From: Pseudobdellovibrionaceae bacterium
Lineage (GTDB): Bacteria > Bdellovibrionota > Bdellovibrionia > Bdellovibrionales > UBA1609
Length of the DNA: 64,000 bases
Assembly (NCBI GenBank): GCA_020635075.1
Contig: JACKAM010000001.1
Location: 496,001-560,000 of the forward strand
Direction of reading: 5' to 3'
A program made the position numbers and the translations under genes. Below, in pieces: positions 35,563 through 42,921 of the stretch. The notes beneath the pieces were generated by a model. It was not told the DNA's origin and searched no databases. It saw nothing but the letters and a program-made list of their open reading frames with translations. The stretch's first letter is position 1. Each line of letters opens with the position of its first letter.

Positions 35563-36615
35563 ATGGCCGTGCGACTGCTCACCTACAACCTGTGGCATGG
35601 GTTGGACGGCCAGGGCCTGCTTTTTTTTGGTGAGCTTGAGCCCAGAAAACGAAAGCTGGCTAGAGCTCAGGTGCAAATTGAATGTCTGCGCAGGTGGTCG
35701 GCCGATTTGCTATTTCTTCAGGAAGTAAACCCACTTTTCCCCGCTGCCTATTATTACTCCTCACAATTGGGTAAAGACCACATCAGTCAGATGGATCTCA
35801 GTGGCATCAAACTGTTGGGCTTTGGCCCGCCATTTAACCTCCAATCAGGGCAGGTCATTCTCGCACCCAAGAAATGGCGATTGCGGAGTTTGGGAGGTGA
35901 GCAGCTCAGCGGTGATCGCCCGGCCAACCAGGGACTCTTCTCCTTTCAACTCCGTGAATCCCGTTATGCTTTGTTTGGCGAAATGGAGCATCCAAGCTGG
36001 GGGAGAGTATTGCTGGCAAATGTCCACCTTCATCATGGCTTGGAATATGACAACAGCTGGAACTTGATCCTCAATCGAGCGGTACAGGAAGGTGAACTGC
36101 TCGAAAGCGAAAGGCGCATTTTGCAGCGGCAACTTCTAAAGGGAGATGTCCGTCGGGAAAAGGAGGTTAACCGCCTTTTGCTTAAGATCGAAAGTCTCAG
36201 CTCCAAGTACGACCTCGTGCTGGTGGCCGGTGACTTTAACTCCAGCCCGGCGAGTCCTGTGGTGCGCATGATGCATTCCGCGGGTTTTCAGGATTCCTGG
36301 TTGGCTTCGGGTCAGGCGCTGCCAGGACTCACTTGGTCTCATCAGGGTAATGAAGAGAATCACGCCTTTAACGACGGATTTCAAGGTGGCTTTACTTGGG
36401 ACGAGGACGCTGGGCCTGAATCCATTCGCGGTCGTCTGTTGAGTTTGGCTCATGAAGCTGAGCGACGACCGCGTCGAATTGATTATCTTTTTTATCGCAC
36501 ATCCCATAAGGTCCTTCTAAAGACAGAATTGTTTACTGGTCAAAGTGAAGAGTCCGATCTTTTTGGATCTGATCACTTCGGATTGGGTGTGATCATGCAA
36601 AAGGCAGCCAACTAA
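35563..36615 (+). CDS. Endonuclease/exonuclease/phosphatase family hydrolase
   Basis: 350 residues. LLTYNLWHGLDG (metal Asn), LLFLQEVNPLF (Glu), ANVHLHHG, VLVAGDFNSSPASPVV (Asp-x-Asn) and SDHFGLGV (Asp-His) are all in order, so the active site is complete. No signal peptide, so it acts in the cytoplasm. The family includes phosphodiesterases, sphingomyelinase-like enzymes and nucleases; the substrate is not evident. It precedes the TSUP transporter by one base. Confidence 0.88.
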   Translation: MAVRLLTYNLWHGLDGQGLLFFGELEPRKRKLARAQVQIECLRRWSADLLFLQEVNPLFPAAYYYSSQLGKDHISQMDLSGIKLLGFGPPFNLQSGQVILAPKKWRLRSLGGEQLSGDRPANQGLFSFQLRESRYALFGEMEHPSWGRVLLANVHLHHGLEYDNSWNLILNRAVQEGELLESERRILQRQLLKGDVRREKEVNRLLLKIESLSSKYDLVLVAGDFNSSPASPVVRMMHSAGFQDSWLASGQALPGLTWSHQGNEENHAFNDGFQGGFTWDEDAGPESIRGRLLSLAHEAERRPRRIDYLFYRTSHKVLLKTELFTGQSEESDLFGSDHFGLGVIMQKAAN

Positions 36616-36616
36616 A

Positions 36617-37408
36617 ATGATGGAGCTGTATCTTCTTGTCTCCCTTGGCTTTGTGGTTGGGGCCTTCTCTGCCCTGTTTGGGGTTGGGGGTGGAGTCCTC
36701 ATCGTTCCTCTTTTGCCCTTAGCCGTAAATCTCGGTGTGCGCGAAACCATTGCCACCAGCCTGTTTGCCATTCTACTCGTGGTGGCCAACAACACCATTG
36801 CCTTTCAGCGCAAGAAAGTGATTGAGTGGAAAATCGCCCTGCGTATGGGGCCGATGACGGCAGTAGGTTCCTATACAGCCGGATGGGCCACGCGCTGGCT
36901 GTCACCGGTGTTTCTAAAATATCTGCTGGCCAGCCTGCTTTTGGTGTTCGTGATTCGCGCTTGGGCGGGAATTCGCGATATCTCTCAAGCCAAGGGCAAA
37001 AACTGGATCGCAGCCGGGGTCGGTGTGATTGCAGGCATGGCTTCAGGATTGAGCGGAGTGGGTTCAGGGGTCATTCTGTCTCCATTTATGATGGCCATGA
37101 GGCTGGTGGAGCACACCCGAGTGTCTCCTACGGCCAATGCCATCATGTGCTTTACCACCTCATTTGGGGCGCTGGCATTTGTCAGCTGGCCAGAAGCCGG
37201 TCAGCCCTGGGTTTGGGGGCAAGTACATGCGGAAAAGTCTCTGGTTCTCGTGCTCGGTGCCTGGATTTCGAGCTATTTTGCCCGTCGTTGGCAGCATCGG
37301 GTACCGGAAAAGCCTCGTCGACGCATTCTTCTCGCGGTCCTATTCCTTCTATCTTTGAAGGTATTTTGGGATGCCTACAGTCTGCAAGTTGGGACAGGGC
37401 ATCCATAA
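36617..37408 (+). CDS. TSUP (TauE/SafE) family membrane permease
   Basis: 263 residues with about eight membrane segments. The two family repeats are clear: FGVGGGVLIVPLLPL near the start and GLSGVGSGVILSPFMM near the middle. TSUP proteins export sulfite, sulfoacetate or other organosulfur anions, or pass hydrogen peroxide or heavy-metal-related thiols. Substrate is not decidable. It appears co-transcribed with the EEP hydrolase. Confidence 0.92.
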   Translation: MMELYLLVSLGFVVGAFSALFGVGGGVLIVPLLPLAVNLGVRETIATSLFAILLVVANNTIAFQRKKVIEWKIALRMGPMTAVGSYTAGWATRWLSPVFLKYLLASLLLVFVIRAWAGIRDISQAKGKNWIAAGVGVIAGMASGLSGVGSGVILSPFMMAMRLVEHTRVSPTANAIMCFTTSFGALAFVSWPEAGQPWVWGQVHAEKSLVLVLGAWISSYFARRWQHRVPEKPRRRILLAVLFLLSLKVFWDAYSLQVGTGHP

Positions 37409-37540
37409 TTGCGTCTCTTTGTCAGGACTTTAGATTTTCTTTGCAATTTCAAAATCCCTTCTTTACTCTGCCCTTGCGTTCGTCCAACAAAGGGGGATTG
37501 ATTGGACTGTCGCCACACCCGCAGAATCAGGGGTATTCGT

Positions 37541-38272
37541 CGGTTGAACCGACTCATGACTCTTGTCATCTGTTCAGTCATAGGGGCTGTCACCGCGTCT
37601 GCGGATGACAATTTTCTTCACAACTTACGTCAGGACCTCACGGTTCCAGAGCACTGTCGGGACACCCAAATTGATTTCTTTCAATTAAAGGGTCTGCAGA
37701 CATTTACCTATGGAATTGAAGGGGCCAGGGACCGGGGATTCAGTCATGAGTACCCGATTGGGCGTCGAGACGCTCAGGCGCTTTGGGAAATTCTCCGTCC
37801 ACCAAGTAAAGGTGGTCACAGCGGAGGCTACGATGCCCACAAAAAGCGCAAGGAGCCGCCGCCCAGCCGGAGCAATCTGGTCCAATACCTGGACATCATC
37901 GATGCCTATCGAGACCAAATGGGTTTTGACTTTGGCAGCGAGGGCGAAGTGCTTGAGATTCTGGCCATCGTCGCTCTTAAGGAGAGCTTTCCGGAGAATG
38001 AGTACTTTATCACTGGAGGTGTTGAGTACCATGAATCCGGTGATCACCGCACCTTGGGCGAGTTGGACTTGGTGGTTGGGCGCAACTCAAGCTGCAAGGT
38101 CGAGTTTGTTGGAGAGGCCAAGCTGGGAACCAGGATGCTCGGCAAAGCTCGGCAGCAGTTGGCACGTTTCAGGGATTTTCTCGCGCGCAATGAGCGCTAT
38201 TTGTCTTGGCACGGCTTGGATTCCTGGTTGGGAGTCCAGCAGCTAGAGCCTAGGTCTGAGCTTGATTATTGA
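37541..38272 (+). CDS. Secreted protein with PD-(D/E)XK nuclease-like motif
   Basis: About 243 residues from TTG 37541; ATG 37556 would remove the positive n-region, and TTG 37502 would lengthen it. The N-terminus NRLMTLVICSVIGAVTASA is a signal peptide. LGELDLVV with D176, then KVEFVGEAKLG with the E192-x-K194 pair, and ARQQLARFRDFL resemble the core of PD-(D/E)XK nucleases (Asp, about 16 residues, Glu-x-Lys, then a helix with Gln). Upstream Glu residues at about 134-136 could complete the site. If real, it is an exported DNase or RNase, attractive in a predator-like organism. Assigned by eye only. Confidence 0.5.
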   Translation, partial: RLNRLMTLVICSVIGAVTASADDNFLHNLRQDLTVPEHCRDTQIDFFQLKGLQTFTYGIEGARDRGFSHEYPIGRRDAQALWEILRPPSKGGHSGGYDAHKKRKEPPPSRSNLVQYLDIIDAYRDQMGFDFGSEGEVLEILAIVALKESFPENEYFITGGVEYHESGDHRTLGELDLVVGRNSSCKVEFVGEAKLGTRMLGKARQQLARFRDFLARNERYLSWHGLDSWLGVQQLEPRSELDY

Positions 38273-38585
38273 GGATCGCATCCGTACAAAGCTGGCTGAG
38301 GCCTTTGCGCCTCAGCACCTGGCTGTTGTCAATGAAAGCAGTGAACATAATGTTCCGCCGGGCTCGGAAACCCACTTTATGGTGGTCGTGGTGAGCAAGG
38401 TCTTTGAAGGCATGAGTCGAATTGACCGGCAACGGCGGATTTTTGAAGTCTTGGCCCAAGAACTAAATGATGGAGTCCATGCCCTCAGTCAGCGCACTTT
38501 TTCTCCTGAAGAGTGGCAGAAGAGTAAACAGCAAGTGGTGGCTTCTCCTCAATGTTTGGGTGGATCTAAATTCGATAAAAACTAA
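38262..38585 (+). CDS. bolA: BolA family protein
   Basis: 107 residues from TTG 38262, overlapping the stop of the preceding gene. AVVNESSEHNVPPGSETHFMVVVVS, QRRIFEVLAQEL and VHALSQRTFSPEEW align with E. coli BolA almost end to end, including the conserved His/Cys-coordination region (ESxxHN and VHAL). BolA proteins pair with monothiol glutaredoxins through an iron-sulfur cluster and affect morphology and stress genes. Its start inside the nuclease-like gene suggests co-expression. Confidence 0.93.
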   Translation: MIIEDRIRTKLAEAFAPQHLAVVNESSEHNVPPGSETHFMVVVVSKVFEGMSRIDRQRRIFEVLAQELNDGVHALSQRTFSPEEWQKSKQQVVASPQCLGGSKFDKN

Positions 38586-38764
38586 CGAGACAGCTCTTCA
38601 AGCTTGGACTTGAGTTGCGTCCACAGGAGCCTTCTTTTGCTCAGGTAATCCCGTTTGTTTTGGGGATCTCCATCTTGATCTAGCTGCCATTCTTCCATGA
38701 GTTTAACACTCTTGGCACAGGCGTCGAACAGACGTTTTGGTTTCTTTTCCCGATCATTCCCCAT
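38582..38764 (-). CDS. Small charged helical protein of unknown function
   Basis: 60 residues from ATG 38764 (MGNDREKKPKRLFDAC...). Highly charged and predicted helical, with no membrane segment or signal. A longer frame reaches 38848. It is convergent with bolA, overlapping by 4 bp, and divergent from the ABC-F gene. Coding is plausible but unproven, and I recognise no family. Confidence 0.45.
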   Translation of the reverse strand: MGNDREKKPKRLFDACAKSVKLMEEWQLDQDGDPQNKRDYLSKRRLLWTQLKSKLEELSR

Positions 38765-38865
38765 AGGGTGTTTAAAAACCCTTGGGTCGCTTTTGACAAG
38801 ACAAATCAAGGTGCGATACACATTTGCCTTTGTATTTGCTGATCTCACATTTGAGGAGGTGCTCA

Positions 38866-40542
38866 GTGGCAGAAGATATCATCTATACCATGAAAGGCGT
38901 GGGGAAGGTCTATCCTCCTAACCGTTATGTGCTCAAAGATATTTATCTGTCTTACTTCTACGGTGCCAAAATCGGCGTGTTAGGGCTCAACGGTGCAGGG
39001 AAATCGTCACTGTTAAAGATCATGGCTGGAGTGGATCAGGACTTCCTCGGTGAGGCTTTTCCGGCCCGAGATTTTAAAGTGGGCTATTTGGAACAAGAAC
39101 CAAAGCTGGACGAGTCCAAGTCCGTCAAAGAAAACATCATGGACGGATTGGGGGAACTCAACCACTATTTGACTGAATTTCACAAGATTAGTGAGCAGCT
39201 CTGTGATCCGGATCTGGACCCGGACAAAATGGAAAAGTTGATTGAAAAGCAGGGTTCCTATCAGGAGAAGATCGAAGCTCTTGACGGTTGGGAAGTGGAT
39301 CAAAAGATAGAGCAGGCGATGGATGCTCTCCGTTGTCCCCCTGGAGACAGCCCTGTGGATGTTTTGTCTGGCGGCGAGCGGCGTCGTGTGGCTCTGGCCC
39401 GATTGTTGTTGTCCAATCCCGATATTCTTCTTCTCGACGAGCCGACCAACCACTTGGACGCAGAATCCGTGACCTGGTTGGAGAATTATTTGGCCAAATT
39501 CCCGGGCACCGTGATTGCTGTCACCCACGACCGCTATTTTCTCGACAATGTGGCCGGCTGGATTTTGGAATTAGACCGCGGGGAAGGGATTCCCTGGAAG
39601 GGCAACTACTCTTCTTGGCTTGAGCAAAAGGACCGTCGTTTGGCTCAAGAACAAAAGGCGGACGACCGTCGCATGAAAACCTTGGAGAGGGAGTTGGAAT
39701 GGGTACGTATGTCACCCAAAGGTCGTCACGCCAAAGCCAAATCACGTGTATCCAATTATGAGTCTTTGCTGAAGGAGCCCACACCTGAGAAGTTAAAGGA
39801 TCTGCAAATCTACATTCCTGCGGGACCCCGTCTGGGCGAAGTGGTGGTTGAAGCCAAGGGTGTGTCCAAGGCTTATGGCGACAAGCTTTTGTATGAAAAC
39901 ATGGAATTCACTGTTCCTCGCGGGGCCATTGTCGGTGTGGTCGGACCCAACGGAGCGGGAAAAACCACCCTGTTTCGCATGATCACTGGTCAGGAGCAGC
40001 CCGATGGCGGAACCTTCAAAGTCGGTGACACAGTGAAAATTGCCCATATCGATCAGTCTCGGGATAAATTGGATCCAAACAAAACTGTGTTTGAGGAAAT
40101 CACTGACGGTCAGGACATTGTCCAGTTGGGAGGAAAGGAAGTGGCTTCCCGGGCCTATGTGTCCTGGTTCAACTTCTCAGGCGGTGACCAGCAGAAAAAA
40201 GTGGGCACCTTATCAGGTGGAGAGCGCAACCGCCTCTATTTGGCCAAGATGCTCAAAGAGGGTGGCAACCTCCTGCTTCTCGACGAGCCGACCAATGATC
40301 TGGACGTCAACACCATGCGCGCTCTCGAAGATGCCCTGGGGGAATTTGGTGGCAGTGCCGTGATTATCAGCCATGATCGTTGGTTTTTGGATCGGGTGTG
40401 CACACACACCCTGGCCTTCGAGGGGGACAGTCAGGTGTATTGGTACCCAGGCCCCTATTCCGAGTATGAAGAGGACTACAAAAAGAGAATGGGTGTTGAG
40501 ACCTTGGTCCCCAAGCGGATCCGTTACCGCCAACTCCAGTAA
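38866..40542 (+). CDS. ettA: ABC-F translation factor, energy-dependent translational throttle
   Basis: 558 residues from GTG 38866, with a GAGGAGGT ribosome site; E. coli EttA has 555. Two ABC domains: Walker A GLNGAGKSSLL and GPNGAGKTTLF, signatures LSGGERRRVALARLLL and LSGGERNRLYLAKML, and Walker B LLLDEPTNHLD and LLLDEPTNDLD. The charged inter-domain arm (RRLAQEQKADDRRM...) is present. EttA binds the ribosomal E site and gates the first peptide bond according to the ADP/ATP ratio. It stands alone, about 100 bp downstream of its divergent neighbour. Confidence 0.95.
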   Translation: MAEDIIYTMKGVGKVYPPNRYVLKDIYLSYFYGAKIGVLGLNGAGKSSLLKIMAGVDQDFLGEAFPARDFKVGYLEQEPKLDESKSVKENIMDGLGELNHYLTEFHKISEQLCDPDLDPDKMEKLIEKQGSYQEKIEALDGWEVDQKIEQAMDALRCPPGDSPVDVLSGGERRRVALARLLLSNPDILLLDEPTNHLDAESVTWLENYLAKFPGTVIAVTHDRYFLDNVAGWILELDRGEGIPWKGNYSSWLEQKDRRLAQEQKADDRRMKTLERELEWVRMSPKGRHAKAKSRVSNYESLLKEPTPEKLKDLQIYIPAGPRLGEVVVEAKGVSKAYGDKLLYENMEFTVPRGAIVGVVGPNGAGKTTLFRMITGQEQPDGGTFKVGDTVKIAHIDQSRDKLDPNKTVFEEITDGQDIVQLGGKEVASRAYVSWFNFSGGDQQKKVGTLSGGERNRLYLAKMLKEGGNLLLLDEPTNDLDVNTMRALEDALGEFGGSAVIISHDRWFLDRVCTHTLAFEGDSQVYWYPGPYSEYEEDYKKRMGVETLVPKRIRYRQLQ

Positions 40543-40576
40543 ATCTGTTCAATGTTCCAGCGAAAAATTCGCAGGA

Positions 40577-41161
40577 TCAAGCGGCCTTGTCCCTTTCGGG
40601 AGAGGTCGTTTGTGTATGGATCGCCAAGAACTCCTTCTCCAGGATTTCGAAGGCCTCTTGTAGGGATTGGAAATCCTCAGCCGCTGTTGGGCTTCCCTTG
40701 TCAGGGTGGCACTTATGGGCCAGGCTTCTGTAGGTCCTCTTAAGATCTATATATAGGAGGGGGAATTTCAATTCTCCACCCAAGCGACGAAAAATCTCCT
40801 GGGCGAAACAGCCGGATGGGGAAAGTTTGGTCAAACAGAGGGTTTGGTCAGGTTCTCTCTGTTCGGAGCGGGGGGGTTGTGTCTCAGGAGGAAGTGGATC
40901 TTGTGTCGGAGAGAATTCAGCGAGAAGTGAGAGGACTCCAGAGATGGGTTTAAAGCGGAAGGCTGCGTAGCTTTTGCGTCCTAAGGGGATCCTATAGTCC
41001 TCGACTGCGGGGCTGAAACCATCGATGTGGTGTATTTCCGCAACACCCATGGGCATAGGGGTGGGTGGGGAATGGGACTGAGACTGAGATTCGCAAGGTG
41101 GAGATGGGGTGGTGGCCATCTTTTCCTGCAAAATCTCCCGAAAACTCTTTTCCTGTCCCAT
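40577..41161 (-). CDS. C-terminal J-domain protein
   Basis: 194 residues. A Ser/Pro/Gln-rich N-terminus (about 1-40) and a central PilZ-sized but unrecognised region precede a J domain at about 130-190. The HPD tripeptide in YRSLAHKCHPDKGS is intact, followed by FQSLQEAFEIL. A J domain at the C-terminus suggests a dedicated DnaK co-chaperone with a substrate-binding N-terminal part. It is divergent from the SWIB protein, with a G-rich repeat between them. Confidence 0.8.
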   Translation of the reverse strand: MGQEKSFREILQEKMATTPSPPCESQSQSHSPPTPMPMGVAEIHHIDGFSPAVEDYRIPLGRKSYAAFRFKPISGVLSLLAEFSPTQDPLPPETQPPRSEQREPDQTLCLTKLSPSGCFAQEIFRRLGGELKFPLLYIDLKRTYRSLAHKCHPDKGSPTAAEDFQSLQEAFEILEKEFLAIHTQTTSPERDKAA

Positions 41162-41296
41162 AATAATTCATCGGCAAAGATGGGCGTGAAGATGATTTTC
41201 CCTCGGGAAATGAGGGAACTTCTAGCCCTCTCTCTAGGGGGAATCCCGACCTCTGTAGTTGAAAAACGGGGGGAGAGGGGTGTTTTGGGGGCGGTT

Positions 41297-41391
41297 TCAG
41301 AGGGAAAATGGGTCTCTCCCGAGGGGGGAAAGGGGGTTTTCCGGGGGGGAAAGGGCATTTTCCGAGGGAAAAAGTGCATTTTTATGGTTTT
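41297..41391. repeat. G-rich imperfect tandem repeat of 20-24-bp units
   Basis: Four units share a GGGAAA-N-TTTTCC pattern: about 41297-41320, 41321-41342, 41343-41363 and 41364-41386. Examples are AGGGGGGAAAGGGGG and GGGGGGGAAAGGGCATTTTC. Each unit can fold into a short hairpin, and the G-runs could form quadruplexes. The role is unknown. Confidence 0.55.
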
Positions 41392-41396
41392 TTTCT

Positions 41397-41425
41397 TTGG
41401 ACATCCCTAGGCAAATAAGTATCAT
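41397..41425 (+). promoter_or_regulatory. Possible sigma70 promoter for the SWIB/H1-like gene
   Basis: TTGGAC at 41397-41402 and TATCAT at 41420-41425, 17 bp apart, 61 bp upstream of the start codon. The -35 match is weak. Confidence 0.35.
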
Positions 41426-41485
41426 CAAGGTGTTCAATAAAAAGCCAAATAGGTAATATGTTTTTACCGAACGGGGAGGAAACGA

Positions 41486-41923
41486 ATGGCTAAGAAGAGA
41501 AAGAAAGCAACTAAGAAGAAGGCAACCAAGAAAAAAGCAACTAAGAAAGCTGCTAAGAAGGCGACTAAGAAAAAAGCCGCCAAAAAAGCAACTAAGAAAA
41601 AGGCTACAAAAAAGAAGGCAACTAAGAAAGCTGCTAAGAAAGCTACTAAAAAGGCTACAAAGAAGAAGACAAAGCGTAAGCCGAATCCTGCTTTCATGAA
41701 GCCCTTGAAGCCTAGCGCTGCCTTGGCTGCAGTTGTTGGTACTAGTCCTCTTCCTCGCACTCAGGTTGTGAAGAAGCTTTGGGCTTACATCAAGAAGCAC
41801 AACCTTCAGGATGCTAAGAACCGTCGTAACATCAATGCTGACGCCAAACTTAAGGGCGTTTTCGGCAAGAACACTGTTACTATGTTCGAAATGACTAAGA
41901 TCGTAAATAAGCACTTGTCTTAA
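41486..41923 (+). CDS. SWIB/MDM2-domain protein with histone-H1-like N-terminal tail
   Basis: 145 residues. Residues 1-70 are almost only Lys, Ala and Thr, in repeats of KKATKKKATKKAAKKATKK type, like the C-terminal tail of histone H1 and of some bacterial H1-like proteins. Residues 75-145 (KPSAALAAVVGTSPLPRTQ, VVKKLWAYIKKHNLQD, VTMFEMTKIVNKHLS) are an SWIB domain. Fusion of the two occurs in Chlamydiae and Bdellovibrio-like bacteria and implies DNA binding and compaction. The gene has its own promoter candidate, a strong ribosome site and a strong terminator, so high expression is likely. Confidence 0.93.
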   Translation: MAKKRKKATKKKATKKKATKKAAKKATKKKAAKKATKKKATKKKATKKAAKKATKKATKKKTKRKPNPAFMKPLKPSAALAAVVGTSPLPRTQVVKKLWAYIKKHNLQDAKNRRNINADAKLKGVFGKNTVTMFEMTKIVNKHLS

Positions 41924-41943
41924 GATCGGTCATAGACAGAAAT

Positions 41944-41979
41944 AAAGGCCCGCATCTGAGTATGCGGGCTTTTTTTTTG
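41944..41979 (+). terminator. Rho-independent terminator of the SWIB gene
   Basis: GCCCGCAT / ATGCGGGC 8-bp stem with a 6-base loop and nine T residues, 21 bp after the SWIB stop codon. A-residues on the other side make it weakly bidirectional. Confidence 0.92.
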
Positions 41980-42043
41980 ACCGGAATCAACCCTTGCGGC
42001 CTTGGGGCGCTATCTGCTACAAAAAGGGCCTAGATGAGGCGAT

Positions 42044-42802
42044 ATGACTCCTATAGCTGCCAATGAAATTCGACTGATGGAACAGGTCTGCCAGCTGGCT
42101 GCGGCCACTCTGGCCCATGTGGCAAAGTTCATTAAGCCGGGCGTGACCACCAATGAGCTAGATCAGATCGTCTATGATTTCACTTTGAGCCATGATGCAG
42201 TCCCAGCTCCGCTTAATTATAACGGCTTTCCCAAGTCTATTTGCACCTCAGTAAATGCCTGCATCTGCCACGGCGTCCCTGACAATATCCCACTCAGAGA
42301 GGGGGATATGCTCAATGTGGATGTGACCAGTGTGAAACAGGGTTTTTTTGGCGACACCTCGGCCACCTATTTTGTGGGAGAGGTCAGCGATCGAGCCAAG
42401 AAGCTGACTGAGGTTGCTGAGCAGGCCATGCTCAAGGGCATTGAAGTGGTCAGGCCTTTTGGGACCACTGGTGATATTGGCTTTGCTATCAACAAGTATG
42501 TGACCAAAAAGGGTTATTTCCCCGTTAAAGAGATTGGTGGTCACGGCATTGGCAAAAAGTTCCACACCGACCCCTTTGTCCCTTCCTATGGCAAGAAGGG
42601 CCGGGGAGAGAAGCTGGTGCCCTTTACATGTATTACGGTCGAGCCCATGATCAACGAGACCGATGCGCCGATCAAAGAAATGAGCATCCCGAACTCATCC
42701 ATCAAGTATTATGAGACCGGAGATGGGACTCTGTCGGCTCAGTTTGAGCACACCATCCTCATCACCGACAAGCGCTACGAAATCCTCACCTCCCTCGATT
42801 AA
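42044..42802 (+). CDS. map: Type I methionine aminopeptidase
   Basis: 252 residues. The five metal ligands are present: MLNVDVTS (Asp), FFGDTSATY (Asp), IGGHGIGKKFHTDP (His), TVEPM (Glu) and SAQFEHTILIT (Glu). CTSVNACICHGVPD is the His-containing substrate loop. It removes N-terminal Met from nascent proteins. Between two terminators, so probably monocistronic or read with ahcY, 119 bp downstream. Confidence 0.96.
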   Translation: MTPIAANEIRLMEQVCQLAAATLAHVAKFIKPGVTTNELDQIVYDFTLSHDAVPAPLNYNGFPKSICTSVNACICHGVPDNIPLREGDMLNVDVTSVKQGFFGDTSATYFVGEVSDRAKKLTEVAEQAMLKGIEVVRPFGTTGDIGFAINKYVTKKGYFPVKEIGGHGIGKKFHTDPFVPSYGKKGRGEKLVPFTCITVEPMINETDAPIKEMSIPNSSIKYYETGDGTLSAQFEHTILITDKRYEILTSLD

Positions 42803-42921
42803 TAATGCACTTGAGCCAGATTTTGTGAGTCTTGCAATTTCCCCTGGAATGGGTAGACTGCCCTTCTGAATACAATCATGAGCGTTGATTTGACGCTATC
42901 ACCCTAAATAGGAGCCCTATT

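Larger units (their letters stand above)
41162..41485. other. 324-bp intergenic region between the J-domain and SWIB genes
   Basis: No gene. It holds a TTTCCC-TC-GGGAAA palindrome near 41198-41211, a G-rich imperfect tandem repeat (41297-41391), a possible sigma70 promoter for the SWIB gene (41397-41425) and a GGGGAGGAAA ribosome site just before 41486. Strong G versus C strand bias is seen only in this stretch. Confidence 0.6.

Noticed and set aside
41464..41760. 98-residue minus-strand frame rich in Phe/Leu/Val/Ala across the SWIB gene
   Set aside because: It is the complement of the Lys/Ala/Thr tail; its apparent membrane-like composition is an artefact of AAG/GCT repeats.
42803..42921. 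Possible SAH riboswitch before ahcY
   Set aside because: No conserved GAGGAGCGCUGC core or matching pseudoknot; only a weak AGCGT/ACGCT hairpin.
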